Source of the DNA: Mycobacterium alsense
GTDB lineage: Bacteria; Actinomycetota; Actinomycetes; Mycobacteriales; Mycobacteriaceae
DNA: 64,000 bases
Direction of reading: 5' to 3'
Assembly: GCF_002086635.1 (NCBI RefSeq)
Contig: NZ_MVHD01000002.1
Coordinates: 62,001 to 126,000 of the forward strand
The notes under the pieces were generated by a model. That model ran no database searches, had not been told where the DNA came from, and worked only from the letters and a program-made list of their open reading frames with translations. A program made the position numbers and the translations under genes. Shown here piece by piece: positions 53,991-62,447 of this stretch (positions within the stretch are counted from its first letter, which is position 1; every line of letters starts with the position of its first letter).

Positions 53991-54400
53991 CCGAACGTGA
54001 AGACCGCCAGGACATCTCGGAGCTGTTGGTGCGCTACGCCACCGGAATCGACCGGCGCGACTGGGCGCTGTTCCGCACGGTGTTCACCGACGACTGCGAA
54101 CTCGACTACGGCGTGATCGGCGCGTGGAAGGGCGTCGACGCGGTAGCGGAGTTCATGGAGCAGGTGCATGCCCTGGCGGGTCACACCATGCACCGGCTGA
54201 GCAACCAGGCCATCACGCTCGACGGTGACAAGGCCGCCGCACGCACGTACATCGACGGGCTGATCATGGCCGGCGACAACGCATCCGGCGTCAACGCGAT
54301 CGGCTTCTACGACGACGAGATCGTCCGCACCGACGACGGGTGGCGCATCGCGCGCCGCCGGTACACCCAGGTGCGACTGAGCACGGTTGGGAGCGCCTGA
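53987..54400 (+). CDS. SnoaL-like (NTF2-fold) protein
   Basis: A 137-residue protein with DRQDISELLVRYATGIDRRDWALFRTVFTDDCELDYG, the typical SnoaL_4/ring-hydroxylating-dioxygenase-small-subunit-like opening. It ends with the strand GWRIARRRYTQVR. Such proteins act as hydratases, isomerases or dehydratases in steroid and aromatic catabolism; the reaction here cannot be fixed. It overlaps the dehydrogenase by 4 bp and is followed after 1 bp by an SDR, so translation of the three is coupled. Confidence 0.87.
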   Translation: MTEREDRQDISELLVRYATGIDRRDWALFRTVFTDDCELDYGVIGAWKGVDAVAEFMEQVHALAGHTMHRLSNQAITLDGDKAAARTYIDGLIMAGDNASGVNAIGFYDDEIVRTDDGWRIARRRYTQVRLSTVGSA

Positions 54401-54401
54401 G

Positions 54402-55220
54402 GTGACTTTTGCAGCCAGGTACGGGCCGTGGGCGCTGGTCGCGGGCGCTTCCGACGGCCTGGGCGCGGCGTTTGCCGCGGGGCTCGCCGAGCGCGGCGTG
54501 CACGTCGCGCTCTTGGCCCGTCGTCAGTCGGCGCTGGAAGGCGTTGCCGCGGAGATCAACTCGCGGTATTCGGTCGAGACGCGGGTCCTGGCGACGGACC
54601 TCGCCGACCCCGGGGCGGCTGCGGCGATCGCCGCGGCCACGGACGACCTGGAGATCGGGTTCCTGGTGTATTGCGCCGGCGCCGACCCCAACTTCAAGCC
54701 GTTTCTCGACGCCCCGCTCGCGGCCGCCGAGGCGATGGTGCAACGCAACTGCATGGTGCCGATGCAGCTATGCCATCACTTCGCTCCCGCGATGGTGGCG
54801 CGCGGCGGCGGCGGCATCGTCATCTTCGGGTCGGGCGCCGGGTTGGCCGGAGGCCCCAACATGGTCGCCTACGGCGCCTCCAAGGCCTTCGACATGGTGT
54901 TCGCCGAGGCGCTCTGGGCCGAACTGCACGACAAGGGCGTCGACGTCCTGGGCCTCATCCTGGGCAAGACCAACACGCCCGCCTTGCGGGCACTCGAGCA
55001 CAGCCGCGGGCAGATCGGCTCGCCCGACCAGGTGCCGCCGGGGGCCGCCGCGGTCGAGGATGTGATCGCGGAGGCGTTCGCGAACCTGACCAACGGCCCG
55101 ACCTGGATGGTCGGCGAGGACATGCGCGCCGCCGTGCAGATGATGGCCTCGATGACCCGCAATCAGATCGTCGAACTGATGACACAACTCGGCGCCGCGG
55201 CGATGGGTACGCCGGGCTGA
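54402..55220 (+). CDS. Short-chain dehydrogenase/reductase
   Basis: A 272-residue SDR with VAGASDGLGAAFAAGLAERG, LLARRQSAL (NADP-type Arg), YCAGADPNFKPF in place of the usual NNAG, Ser in VIFGSGAGLAG and YGASKAFD. The start is GTG 54402, one base after the SnoaL stop. It is the third gene of the IclR-linked operon and may reduce or oxidise a ketone produced by the MDR enzyme. A bulged inverted repeat (55300-55328) lies 80 bp downstream. Confidence 0.88.
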   Translation: MTFAARYGPWALVAGASDGLGAAFAAGLAERGVHVALLARRQSALEGVAAEINSRYSVETRVLATDLADPGAAAAIAAATDDLEIGFLVYCAGADPNFKPFLDAPLAAAEAMVQRNCMVPMQLCHHFAPAMVARGGGGIVIFGSGAGLAGGPNMVAYGASKAFDMVFAEALWAELHDKGVDVLGLILGKTNTPALRALEHSRGQIGSPDQVPPGAAAVEDVIAEAFANLTNGPTWMVGEDMRAAVQMMASMTRNQIVELMTQLGAAAMGTPG

Positions 55221-55299
55221 CCCTTCGCGGAACCTCGGGGGCAGCCGCCGCGTCGTAGAAGGGTGGAAGCACACCCCGGCGCCGCGCGGAAGGTTTGCC

Positions 55300-55328
55300 A
55301 AAGTTTCGGATCAGCACGCCCGAACTTT
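55300..55328. terminator. Weak inverted repeat after the dehydrogenase operon
   Basis: AAAGTTTCGG (55300-55309) can pair with CCGAACTTT (55320-55328) with one bulged base and a 10-nt loop. There is no U-run. It could end the operon transcript. Confidence 0.3.
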
Positions 55329-55501
55329 CGGAATCGCCATGGGTAACCAGCAAAGATAGGTCCGGGAATGGAGGCCCTGACAGTCACCTGCAACGTTGCT
55401 GGCATACCGTTTCGCGGGTAGGTTGGGACAAAGCAGTCCGCGGCGGCAGGCGCGCCGACGTCGCACCAGACCGGCACCCCTCCAATACGCAAAGGATGAC
55501 G

Positions 55502-56791
55502 ATGCTGGCCGTAGACAGGCCCGTTGCCGCAGCCCCCACCGCCCGCGGGCGGCTCACCCTGACCCGTTCCGCGCTGATCACCGCGGCCTTCATCGTCCCC
55601 GCGGTCGTCGTCCGGATCGCGGGCCTGCGCCCGGATCCGGTGGCCGCCCTGCTGGTCTTCGGGGCCGCGGTGGTGGCGGCCAGCTTCCTGTTGGCGTGGG
55701 CCGCCGAGGCGGCACAGATCGACGTTTCCGGCGGGCTGGCGATCGCGGTGCTGGCGCTGGTCGCCGTGCTCCCCGAGTACGCCGTCGACCTCTACTACGC
55801 CTACGCCTCTGGCCACAATGCCGAGTACACGCAGTACGCGGCCGCCAACATGACCGGGTCCAACCGGTTGCTGATGGGTCTGGGTTGGCCCGTCGTGGTA
55901 TTGGTCAGCATCGTCGTGGCGCGCAAGGCAGGCGTCGGCAAACCCACCGGGTTGGTGCTGGAGCCCGCCAATCGCGTCGAACTCGGCTTCCTGTTGTTCG
56001 CCGGGGTGGTCGCATTCGTCATCCCGGCGAGCGGCGAGATCCACCTCGCGCTGGGGCTGGTGCTGCTGGCCTGGTTCGGCTTCTACCTCTACAAGGTCAG
56101 CCACGGCGACGTCGAGGAGCCCGAACTCATCGGCACCGCGGCCGCGCTCGGCGAGCTACCCGATCGCGGGCGGCGCATCGCCGTCATCGGCCTGTTCGCC
56201 CTGTCGGGCGCCGTGATCCTGCTGTGCGCAAAACCGTTCGCGGACAACCTGGTTGCCGCCGGGACCGAGCTGGGCATCGACCGATTCCTGCTCGTTCAGT
56301 GGCTTGCCCCGCTGGCCTCCGAGGCCCCGGAGTTCATCATCGCGGTCATCTTCGCCAGCCGCGGCAAGGGCACGGCGGCCATCGCCACGCTCATTTCCTC
56401 GAAGGTCAACCAGTGGACACTGCTGGTCGGATCGTTGCCGGTGGCCCACGTGCTCGGCGGGGGCGGGGCCTCGCTGATGCTCGATTCCCGCCAGGTCGAG
56501 GAGGTGCTGCTGACGGCCACCCAAACCCTCATGGGTGTCGCGCTGATCCTCGGGCTCCGTTTCCCCCGCGCCGCGGCGTGGGCGCTGCTGGGATTGTTCC
56601 TCGTCCAGTTCCCGCTCGTCTCGACGCAGCAGCGGCTGGTGCTGTGCGGGGTGTACACCGCGGCGGCCGTCGCCGGGCTGATCATCAACCGCGGCCATCT
56701 GGTCGCCACGATCCGGGCGCCGCTCCTCGGCAGGGCGATCCGGCACGGCGGCCACCCGCACCACGCGGAGCGGCTCCCGCTCGGGGACTAG
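55502..56791 (+). CDS. Sodium/calcium exchanger family membrane protein
   Basis: A 429-residue protein with about 11 transmembrane segments and two NCX-type alpha repeats: LAIAVLALVAVLPEYAVDLYYA and LAPLASEAPEFIIAVIFA, each with the conserved acidic residue of the ion site. A cytosolic loop rich in charge (HGDVEEPELIG) sits between halves. It would exchange Ca2+ or a related cation against H+ or Na+. ATG 55502 has AAAGGA at good spacing; ATG 55496 is also possible. A SigF-like site (GTTG-N17-GGGTAG, 55395-55421) lies upstream. Confidence 0.88.
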   Translation: MLAVDRPVAAAPTARGRLTLTRSALITAAFIVPAVVVRIAGLRPDPVAALLVFGAAVVAASFLLAWAAEAAQIDVSGGLAIAVLALVAVLPEYAVDLYYAYASGHNAEYTQYAAANMTGSNRLLMGLGWPVVVLVSIVVARKAGVGKPTGLVLEPANRVELGFLLFAGVVAFVIPASGEIHLALGLVLLAWFGFYLYKVSHGDVEEPELIGTAAALGELPDRGRRIAVIGLFALSGAVILLCAKPFADNLVAAGTELGIDRFLLVQWLAPLASEAPEFIIAVIFASRGKGTAAIATLISSKVNQWTLLVGSLPVAHVLGGGGASLMLDSRQVEEVLLTATQTLMGVALILGLRFPRAAAWALLGLFLVQFPLVSTQQRLVLCGVYTAAAVAGLIINRGHLVATIRAPLLGRAIRHGGHPHHAERLPLGD

Positions 56792-56866
56792 CCCCAGCAA
56801 CGCGCGTTGCCCCGGTTTTCCGCTGGTACGCCACCCTTTTGTCACCGACTGGGTTATTGTGCTCGC

Positions 56867-59800
56867 GTGACTCGGGCACCCGAGGCGGAGCTGACATGCG
56901 TTTCGTGCGGCGCCGGATTGCGCGCCGCGGCGAAGTTCTGCGACGAGTGCGGGTCACGAGTCAGGCCTCCGGACCGCCCGGCGGAGTACAAGCAGGTGAC
57001 GGTGCTGTTCGCCGACGCCGTCCGGTCGATGGACCTCGCCGCCGCCGTCGGCGCCGAGCGGTTGCGCGAGATCATGGCGGACCTCGTGGAGCGCTCCTCG
57101 GCGGTGGTGCATCGATTCGGCGGCACGGTGGACAAGTTCACCGGCGACGGGATCATGGCCGTGTTCGGCGCGCCGGTCGCGTTGGAAGACCACGCTTTTC
57201 GCGCTTGCCTGGCGGCGCTGCGAATCCAGGATGCGGCCGCGCGGCTGGCCGCCGAGGTCGCGGGTCGCGACGGGGTGGAGCTGCGGCTCCGGATAGGGCT
57301 CAACTCCGGTCAGGTGATAGCCGGCGAAATCGGTTCCGGCGCATTGGGTTACACCGCGATCGGTGAGCAGGTGGGGATGGCGCAGCGGATGGAGGCCGCG
57401 GCGCCGCCGGGCGGGGTGATGCTCAGCGAGTCGACCGCGCGGCTGGTGGCGGACGTCGCGTCGCTGGCTGAACGGGAATCGGTCCACGTCAAGGGAGCGG
57501 CCGAGCCGGTACCCGCGCACCGGTTGATCGCGGCCAGCGGCGGTCACCGCCGGCGCAGCGACCCGCGGCTGGTCGGCCGCAGCTGGGAACTCAACACCAT
57601 CGCCGGGCTCCTCGAGGAGGCGATCGGCGGGGCCGGCTGCGTGGTCGGTGTCCAAGGGCCGGCGGGCATCGGGAAGAGCCGCATCGTCCGCGAGGCAGCC
57701 GCGATGGCGAACGCTCGCGGCGTGGAGGTGTTCGCCACCTACTGCGAATCCCACACCGCCGAGATTCCCTTCCACGCGGTGACGGGGCTGCTGCGCGCGG
57801 GCCTGGGGGTGGACGGCCTGAGCGGCGAGGCCGCCCGGGCGCAGCTCCGCGCCCGGTTTCCCACCGCCGATGCCGAGGACCTCTGGCTCCTGGGGGACCT
57901 GCTGGGAGTTGCCGATCCCGCCGTCGACGCGCCCGGCATCGAAGGTGATGCCCGCCAGCGGCGTCTCACCGCGCTGGTCAACGCCGCGTCGCTGGCCCGG
58001 ACCGAGCCGGCGCTGTATGTGATCGAGGACGCCCACTGGATAGACGACGTCAGCGAGTCGATGCTGGCCGGCTTCATGGCGGTCGTCGCGCAAACCCCCT
58101 CGATGGTGCTGATCACGTATCGCCCCGAGTACCGCGGAGCGCTGACCGCGATCCCCGGCGCGCAGACGATCGCGCTGCGGCCCCTCAATCCGACGCAGAC
58201 GACGGCGCTGATCGGTGAGTTGCTCGGCACCGATGCCTCGCTGGGCGAGCTGACCGGCGTCATCGCCGAGCGCGCCGGCGGCAACCCGTTTTTCGCCGAG
58301 GAGATCGTGCGCGACCTGGCCGAGCGCGGGGCCGTCCGCGGCGACCGCGGGTCGTATCTGCTCCACGGAGACATCGCCGACGCCGCCGTGCCGGCGACGC
58401 TGCAGTCCGTCATCGCCGCGCGCATCGACCGCCTCAGCGCCCCGGCCAAACGCACGCTGAGCGCCGCGGCGGTCATCGGCTCCCGGTTCAGCCCCGAGCT
58501 GGTGGCGGCCCTGGGCACCGACCCCGCCCTCGACGAGCTGGTCAACGGCGAGCTCATCGACCAGGTCGGCTTCACCCCTGAGGTCGAGTACGCGTTTCGG
58601 CATCCGCTAATCCGCTTCGTCGCCTACGAGTCGCAGCTGAAATCGGACCGGGCCGAGTTGCACCGGCGGCTGGCCGCCGTGATCGAGCAGCGCGAGCCGG
58701 CGTCGGGCAACGAGAACGCGGCGCTCATCGCCGAACACCTCAAAGGGGCGGGCGATCTCGTCGCGGCATTCAGCTGGTACATGCGCGCGGGTGAGTGGCT
58801 GACACACCGCGACATCACCGCGGCGCGGGCCAGCTGGCGGCAGGCCCGCGACGTTGCCGATCAACTACCCCAAGCGGTCCCGGAGCGCAGTGCGATGCGG
58901 ATCGCGCCGCGAACGCTGCTGTGCGCCAGCGCGTGGCTGGCCGGCGGGACCATGGCCGACACCGGATTCGACGAACTGCGCGAGCTGGCGAGCGCCGCCG
59001 GTGACAAGGTGTCGCTGGCCATGGCGATGGCCGGGTGGGTACCGGCGCTGATCGTCCACGCCCGGTTCCGCGAAGCCTCGGAGTTGGGTTCCGAACTCGA
59101 GAGCCTGCTCGAGTCGATCGGCGACCCGACCCTGACCGTCGGGCTGCTCTACGCGCCGATGTCCGCCAAGCTGCAACGGGGCGAGGCATCCGAGGCCCTG
59201 CGCCTGGCGCAGCGGATGATCAAGCTCGCCGACGGCGACGCCACCAGGGGCAATTTCATCATCAGCTCCCCGCTCGTGGGCGCCGTCATGCTGGCCGGCT
59301 GCGCACGAGTACTGCTCGGGGACCCCGGTTGGCGGGCCGACATCGAGCGGGCGACCGAAATGGTCCGTCCATTCGATGCCACGATGCGCGCGCTGTTGCT
59401 GCTGTTCAAGTACATGCTGGTGCCCAACGGGGTGCTGCTGGCGAAGGCGGCGGACGTCCGGGCGACGGCCGAGGTCCTGGAACTCGCGGAGCGATCCGGC
59501 GACAACCTCACACTCGCCTGCGCACAGTGTGTGCACGGCATCGTTCTCTCCGCCTACGGCGGTCCGCACCGCGCCGACGCCTTTCCGCTGCTGGCCGCAG
59601 CCCGCGAGGCCGCCCTGCAAGAGCGCTTCACCCTGTTGGTGGCCACGTGGGTGGACGTGTTCTTCGCCCGGGAGAAGGCCCGCACCGGCGATCTCGACGG
59701 CGCGATCGAAAGACTGGGCTCCGCTGTCGAACACGAATACGCCTGCGCCGACATGATCGCCCGCGCGGCGACCGTCGCGGATCTGGTGGAGGCGCTGCTG

Positions 59801-60037
59801 CGCAGGGGCACGCCCACCGACATCCAAGGCGCGCGTGCGGCCATCGACCGGCTGGCCGCGGTGCCGACCGAGCCCGGGTTTGTCGTCAACGACATCTGGC
59901 TGCTGCGGATGCGGGCGCTGGAGGCGCAGGCGCGCGGCGACGATGCTGCCTATCGCGACCATCGCGACCGCTATCGCGAGATGGCGAATTCGCTTGGCTT
60001 CGAGGGGCATATCGCCTGGGCGCGGGAAATGGCGTAA
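56867..60037 (+). CDS. Zinc-ribbon, class III adenylate cyclase and AAA/TPR-like signalling protein
   Basis: 1056 residues from GTG 56867, which follows TATTGT by 6 bp and may be leaderless. Order: zinc ribbon (Cys11, Cys14, Cys25, Cys28); cyclase domain (about 40-215) with metal Asp in VLFADAVRSMD and GDGIMAVFGAP and the adenine-selecting Lys in GGTVDKFTGDG; then an AAA-type ATPase with Walker A GPAGIGKSR (about 263) and ALYVIEDAHWIDD; then a long helical TPR-like part. It resembles Mtb multidomain cyclases but lacks the C-terminal LuxR helix-turn-helix, so it likely signals through cAMP and protein contacts. Confidence 0.9.
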   Translation: MTRAPEAELTCVSCGAGLRAAAKFCDECGSRVRPPDRPAEYKQVTVLFADAVRSMDLAAAVGAERLREIMADLVERSSAVVHRFGGTVDKFTGDGIMAVFGAPVALEDHAFRACLAALRIQDAAARLAAEVAGRDGVELRLRIGLNSGQVIAGEIGSGALGYTAIGEQVGMAQRMEAAAPPGGVMLSESTARLVADVASLAERESVHVKGAAEPVPAHRLIAASGGHRRRSDPRLVGRSWELNTIAGLLEEAIGGAGCVVGVQGPAGIGKSRIVREAAAMANARGVEVFATYCESHTAEIPFHAVTGLLRAGLGVDGLSGEAARAQLRARFPTADAEDLWLLGDLLGVADPAVDAPGIEGDARQRRLTALVNAASLARTEPALYVIEDAHWIDDVSESMLAGFMAVVAQTPSMVLITYRPEYRGALTAIPGAQTIALRPLNPTQTTALIGELLGTDASLGELTGVIAERAGGNPFFAEEIVRDLAERGAVRGDRGSYLLHGDIADAAVPATLQSVIAARIDRLSAPAKRTLSAAAVIGSRFSPELVAALGTDPALDELVNGELIDQVGFTPEVEYAFRHPLIRFVAYESQLKSDRAELHRRLAAVIEQREPASGNENAALIAEHLKGAGDLVAAFSWYMRAGEWLTHRDITAARASWRQARDVADQLPQAVPERSAMRIAPRTLLCASAWLAGGTMADTGFDELRELASAAGDKVSLAMAMAGWVPALIVHARFREASELGSELESLLESIGDPTLTVGLLYAPMSAKLQRGEASEALRLAQRMIKLADGDATRGNFIISSPLVGAVMLAGCARVLLGDPGWRADIERATEMVRPFDATMRALLLLFKYMLVPNGVLLAKAADVRATAEVLELAERSGDNLTLACAQCVHGIVLSAYGGPHRADAFPLLAAAREAALQERFTLLVATWVDVFFAREKARTGDLDGAIERLGSAVEHEYACADMIARAATVADLVEALLRRGTPTDIQGARAAIDRLAAVPTEPGFVVNDIWLLRMRALEAQARGDDAAYRDHRDRYREMANSLGFEGHIAWAREMA

Positions 60038-60078
60038 CCCGGCTCCGCCCGAAATCATGCGGCGTATACGGTCCACGT

Positions 60079-60918
60079 ATGAATCGAGTGTCGGTGATCA
60101 CGGGCGGCGCGGGTGGGATGGGCCTGGCCACGGCCAAGCTCGTGGGCCGCGACCACGCCCTTGTCCTCTGCGACGTCAGGAAGGACCGGCTGGCCACCGC
60201 GACCGCAACCCTGAAAGAGCTCGGCATGGTCCCCACCGCGGTCCACTGCGACGTCACCGACCGGGGCGCGGTCGGTGAACTGTTCGATACCGCAGAGGGC
60301 CTCGGTACGCTCGCCTCGGTGATCCACACCGCGGGGGTCAGCCCGAGCATGGGCCCCGCCGATTACGTGATGCGCACCAACGCAATCGGCACCGTCAATG
60401 TCAACGAGGCCTTTCATGCGATAGCCGGCGAGGGCTCCGCGATCGTCAACGTGGCATCGATGGCCGCCCACGTCATGCCCGCGGAAATGATTCCGACAAG
60501 CCAATTCCCTTCGGCGCTCGACGATGCCGACGGCTTCATGGATGCCATGATGACGGCGTGCGAGGTCGCCCCCGAGGAGCTGCGATCCGGTATCGCCTAC
60601 GCGCTGAGCAAGAGCTTCGTGCGGTGGTACAGCCAGTCACAGGCGGAGAGGTTCAACGCGCGCGGGCTGCGCATCGTCTCGGTCTCCCCCGGGTCCATCG
60701 ACACCGAGATGGGCCGGCTGGAGGAGCAGGCCGGGGCCGGCGCGATGGTCGCCGACGCCGCGGTCCCGCGCTGGGGCACGCCGGAGGAGATGGCCGAGCT
60801 GCTCGCGTTCTGCGCCAGTGCCAAGGCGAGTTACTTGACCGGCACCGACATCCTCAACGACGGCGGGGTGATCGCGTCGATCACGGAGCGGGCCAGGGTG
60901 GCCGCGGCCAACGGCTGA
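60079..60918 (+). CDS. Short-chain dehydrogenase/reductase
   Basis: A 279-residue SDR: ITGGAGGMGLATAKLVG, LCDVRKDRL (NAD-type Asp), HTAGVSP, Ser in VNVASMAAHVMP, YALSKSFVRWY and GSIDTEMGRLEEQ. Substrate unknown; an insert around residues 130-170 is larger than normal. TATACG at 60065-60070 lies 8 bp before the ATG, which suggests a leaderless transcript. Its last 88 bp overlap the end of the convergent monooxygenase gene. Confidence 0.88.
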   Translation: MNRVSVITGGAGGMGLATAKLVGRDHALVLCDVRKDRLATATATLKELGMVPTAVHCDVTDRGAVGELFDTAEGLGTLASVIHTAGVSPSMGPADYVMRTNAIGTVNVNEAFHAIAGEGSAIVNVASMAAHVMPAEMIPTSQFPSALDDADGFMDAMMTACEVAPEELRSGIAYALSKSFVRWYSQSQAERFNARGLRIVSVSPGSIDTEMGRLEEQAGAGAMVADAAVPRWGTPEEMAELLAFCASAKASYLTGTDILNDGGVIASITERARVAAANG

Positions 60919-62447
60919 TCCGAGACACCACCGGCGCGGTGCAGCCAGTCCCGTGGCCGCAGCCGCCACGTGCGCCGCGCGTATTCCAGCTCCGTGTAGG
61001 GCCATTGGGTCACGATGCGGCCGGTGGGCGACCGGAAGTAGCTGTCGCACTGGGTCCAGACCGTGCGTTCGAGGTCCGCGGAAAGCCGGTCGTTGTAACG
61101 CCTTTCGGCCTCCGGACGCACGTCGACGTACCCGCCCCGGCGCGCCACGCGGCTCACCGCGCTGGCCACCAGCCGCGCGCCTGCCTCCAGGATATAGACG
61201 ATCGAGTTGCCGCCCTGGTTGGTGTTGGGGCCGTAGAGCATGAAGAAGTTCGGGAATCCGGCGACGGCGACGCCCAGGTAGGCGCTCGGGTCGGCGCCCC
61301 ACCGCTCGTGCAGCCGCTCGCCGTCGATTCCGATGACGTCGATGCCCGACAGGTAGCGGGACGTCTCGAACCCGGTGGCCAGCACGATCACATCGGCGTC
61401 GACGGCCCGGCCGGTAGCGGTGATCACCGAGTCCTCGGCGACGCGGGCGATCGGGTCGGTGACCAGCTCGACGTTGTCCGCCTGCAACGCCCGGTAGTAG
61501 TCGTCGCCCAGCAGCACCCGCTTGCAGCGGAACGGGTAGTCGGGCGTCAGCGCGCCGCGCAGCGCCGGGTCGGCGACGGTGCGCTCCAAAAACGACGACG
61601 CCACCTGGGTGCGTGCGGCGACCACCGGGTCGTCGGAGAAGGTCGCGGTGTTGTCGTGCTGGAATTTCCAGATCTGCCAACGGGTGCGACGCACCGCGAG
61701 GGGGTCGCGCCGAAAGCGCGCCAATTCGGCTGCGCTGTAAGGCCGGTCGTCCTTGGGCACCATCCACGGCGGGGTCCGCTGGAAGACGGTCACGCAACGT
61801 GCGGCCTTCGCGAGCTCCGGGACGACCTGTACCCCGCTGGCGCCGGTCCCGATCACCGCGACCCTCTTGCCCGCCACCTCGACGCCGTGGTCCCACTGCG
61901 CGGTGTGCATGAGCGTGCCGCCGAAGCCTCTCAGGCCGTCGATGTCGGGAAGTTTCGGGGACCCGAACAGTCCGACGGCGCAGACGACGACGTCGGCGCC
62001 GAGCATCTCGGCACTGCCGGCGCGGTCCAGGCTGCAATCCCAGCGCCGGTTATCGGGGTTCCATCGCAGCGCACGCACCGTGGTGTCGAGCATGAGGTGG
62101 CGGCGCAGGTCGAATTCGTCGGCCACGGATTCGAGGTAGGCCAGGATTTCGGGCTGCCGGGCGTAGGTGCGGCTCCAGGATTTGTTGGGCGCGAAGGAAA
62201 ACGAGTACAGGTGGCTCTGGATGTCGCACGCGGCGCCGGGGTAGGTGTTGCGCCGCCAGGTGCCGCCGACCCCGTCGGCGCCGTCGATGATCACCAGGTC
62301 GTCGATGCCGGCGCGGCGCAGCGCGACCGCCGCGCCGAGGCCGCCGAAGCCGGCACCGATGATCGCCACCCTCGGTGAGCGCCGGCGGCGCGTCGCGGCC
62401 CGCAACCAACCGCCCGCGTAGCGCCGACGGGCCTGCGGGCTGGTCAC
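60831..62447 (-). CDS. Flavin-containing Baeyer-Villiger-type monooxygenase
   Basis: A 538-residue FAD/NADPH monooxygenase. FAD site [17 protein letters not shown] near residue 30, the Baeyer-Villiger fingerprint [12 protein letters not shown] (F-x-G-x-x-x-H-x-x-x-W-D), NADPH site [13 protein letters not shown] and [15 protein letters not shown] 62447 overlaps the stop of the upstream monooxygenase (GTGA), so the two are coupled. It would insert oxygen into a ketone, probably of a lipid or xenobiotic. The C-terminal 30 codons overlap the convergent SDR by 88 bp. Confidence 0.9.
   Translation of the reverse strand: MTSPQARRRYAGGWLRAATRRRRSPRVAIIGAGFGGLGAAVALRRAGIDDLVIIDGADGVGGTWRRNTYPGAACDIQSHLYSFSFAPNKSWSRTYARQPEILAYLESVADEFDLRRHLMLDTTVRALRWNPDNRRWDCSLDRAGSAEMLGADVVVCAVGLFGSPKLPDIDGLRGFGGTLMHTAQWDHGVEVAGKRVAVIGTGASGVQVVPELAKAARCVTVFQRTPPWMVPKDDRPYSAAELARFRRDPLAVRRTRWQIWKFQHDNTATFSDDPVVAARTQVASSFLERTVADPALRGALTPDYPFRCKRVLLGDDYYRALQADNVELVTDPIARVAEDSVITATGRAVDADVIVLATGFETSRYLSGIDVIGIDGERLHERWGADPSAYLGVAVAGFPNFFMLYGPNTNQGGNSIVYILEAGARLVASAVSRVARRGGYVDVRPEAERRYNDRLSADLERTVWTQCDSYFRSPTGRIVTQWPYTELEYARRTWRLRPRDWLHRAGGVSDQPLAAATLARSVIDAITPPSLRMSVPVK

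Noticed and set aside
55221..55501. Possible manganese or magnesium riboswitch before the cation exchanger
   Set aside because: No conserved riboswitch blocks seen; only a bulged inverted repeat and a weak SigF-like site.
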